In this document: positions 45,483 through 46,272 of the stretch, one piece after another
Numbering within the stretch: position 1 is the stretch's first letter
How the letters are laid out: each line of letters starts with the position of its first letter
Origin: Chara braunii
Lineage: Eukaryota; Streptophyta; Charophyceae; Charales; Characeae
Reading direction: 5' to 3'
DNA: 46,272 nt
Assembly (NCBI GenBank): GCA_003427395.1
Contig: BFEA01000672.1
Span: 455,053-501,324, forward strand
Notes under the pieces: generated by a model
What the model saw: only the letters and a program-made list of their open reading frames with translations
Told to the model about the DNA's origin: nothing
Databases searched by the model: none
Translations under genes and position numbers: made by a program

Positions 45483-46061
45483 GTGTGGCTGTACTGGTTC
45501 CTGATACTGTTTACTATGCCCGCCGGTACAAGGGCTGCCCGGACCCATGGGGCATATAATGTAGGTACCTGTGACTGTTTGTCACCAGACCAGGGACTAG
45601 GGCCTATCAACACTGTTACTCCAGGCGGAAATGGTTATCCTACCTTGGTGCTACTATCCCGGCTAAGCCAGCGACAGTGGCGAAGCTGGGATCCGGTGTG
45701 TGGTACAAAGCCTCATGTGTGGTACCAGGAGAAGGAGGCTCCCGGTTTGGATATAGAGAGGACGAGTAGCGTTGGAGAGGATTTTTTTTTATTCGGGGGA
45801 GTACCAGGGGTACTGGGCAACTGGTCTGAGGACAGCGTGCCAGGCGTNCGCGGCGTCAACAAGAGAACGCGCGGAAAGCCCGGGAGAAACGGGGGGAGAG
45901 CTCTGGAGGGGGATAGCGTGCCAGGCGTTCTCGACGAGCGCATCCATTCACGGAGGAAAGCATCCAGCCACCAGATGTACCCGCAATGGGGTGACCGATC
46001 ACTGCCGCTGACGGCAAAACTAGATGTACGCGCAGTTGATATCACCACTCACTTACGGTGA
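45483..46061 (+). CDS. ORF with signal-peptide-like start, unknown function
   Basis: A 192-codon ORF begins MWLYWFLILFTMPAGTRA, a good match to a secretory signal peptide with a small-residue cleavage site. Cys-containing sequence follows (GTCDCLSPDQ). The second half is basic, holds an ambiguous codon at 45848 and a repeated SVPG motif (EDSVPG, GDSVPGVL), and looks less protein-like. I do not recognise a family. It follows a membrane-segment ORF by nine bases; a viral or retroelement envelope-like origin is only speculation. Confidence 0.25.
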   Translation: MWLYWFLILFTMPAGTRAARTHGAYNVGTCDCLSPDQGLGPINTVTPGGNGYPTLVLLSRLSQRQWRSWDPVCGTKPHVWYQEKEAPGLDIERTSSVGEDFFLFGGVPGVLGNWSEDSVPGXRGVNKRTRGKPGRNGGRALEGDSVPGVLDERIHSRRKASSHQMYPQWGDRSLPLTAKLDVRAVDITTHLR

Positions 46062-46272
46062 GCATCTAACGAGTGAGAAATCCGTTCTCTGCTCCGGGGC
46101 AGACGGTGTGGGGCAGAAGGCGCGTTTACACGCGTGACCGACGTAAGGAGCACCCATGACTGATCAACAGGGGAAGGAGCCTTTGGTACAAGGGAAGGAA
46201 AGGGATTGCTCGCCAGGGCAGCTAGCAGATGACCCGCAGCAGTGAGGGAATCAGCGCGGGATTCACAGTTAC
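46062..46272. other. No gene recognised (window end)
   Basis: About 210 bases with no recognisable feature. Any exon continuing from the ORF upstream cannot be judged here. Confidence 0.4.

Overview
The window looks like repeat-dominated nuclear DNA of a plant-lineage eukaryote. It has AT-rich non-coding DNA, long microsatellites, assembly gaps, decayed Ty3/gypsy LTR retrotransposons, two U6 snRNA-derived sequences and inverted-repeat elements. I see no operons, Shine-Dalgarno-led genes, intact long ORF or convincing host gene. The pol and gag remnants resemble, from memory and unverified, the large retroelement families of the charophyte alga Chara braunii; that identification is an inference.

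Layout. 1-2.7 kb: microsatellite, degenerate repeats, AT-rich DNA. 2.7-5.6 kb: a broken minus-strand Ty3/gypsy element (initiator-Met-type primer binding site, zinc knuckle, protease, reverse transcriptase). 6.5-7.9 kb: a U6 retropseudogene with target-site duplications, abutting a 1.25-kb foldback element with terminal inverted repeats and a composite microsatellite in its loop. 8-14.1 kb: tandem repeats, a GATA/GA microsatellite running into an N gap, a 553-bp tandem duplication with coding-like minus-strand sequence, and a foldback remnant. 14.5-14.8 kb: a 139-bp duplication joined by a perfect Nextera mate-pair junction adapter, an assembly artefact. 15-21.8 kb: mostly featureless, with two weak exon candidates. 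21.87-24.84 and 40.52-43.53 kb: two copies of a ~3-kb direct repeat, roughly 90% identical in the parts aligned by eye. 25.3-28.8 kb: a minus-strand gag pseudogene with an intact CCHC knuckle and a probable LTR upstream. 30-32 kb: degenerate repeats, a cluster of hairpins and a U6 3' fragment. 33.1-40.4 kb: a minus-strand pol pseudogene (protease, reverse transcriptase, integrase) split by a 3.5-kb foldback-like block that carries 185-bp and 605-bp tandem arrays and an N gap. 43.5-46.3 kb: unassigned sequence peppered with single ambiguous bases.

The most interesting pattern is a ~100-bp AT-rich module found five times, each time next to subterminal arrays of GTTCGG- or GTACGT-type words, in at least two inverted-repeat elements. 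It may define an undescribed foldback transposon family whose subterminal words change between copies. No autonomous partner is visible, so this remains a hypothesis.
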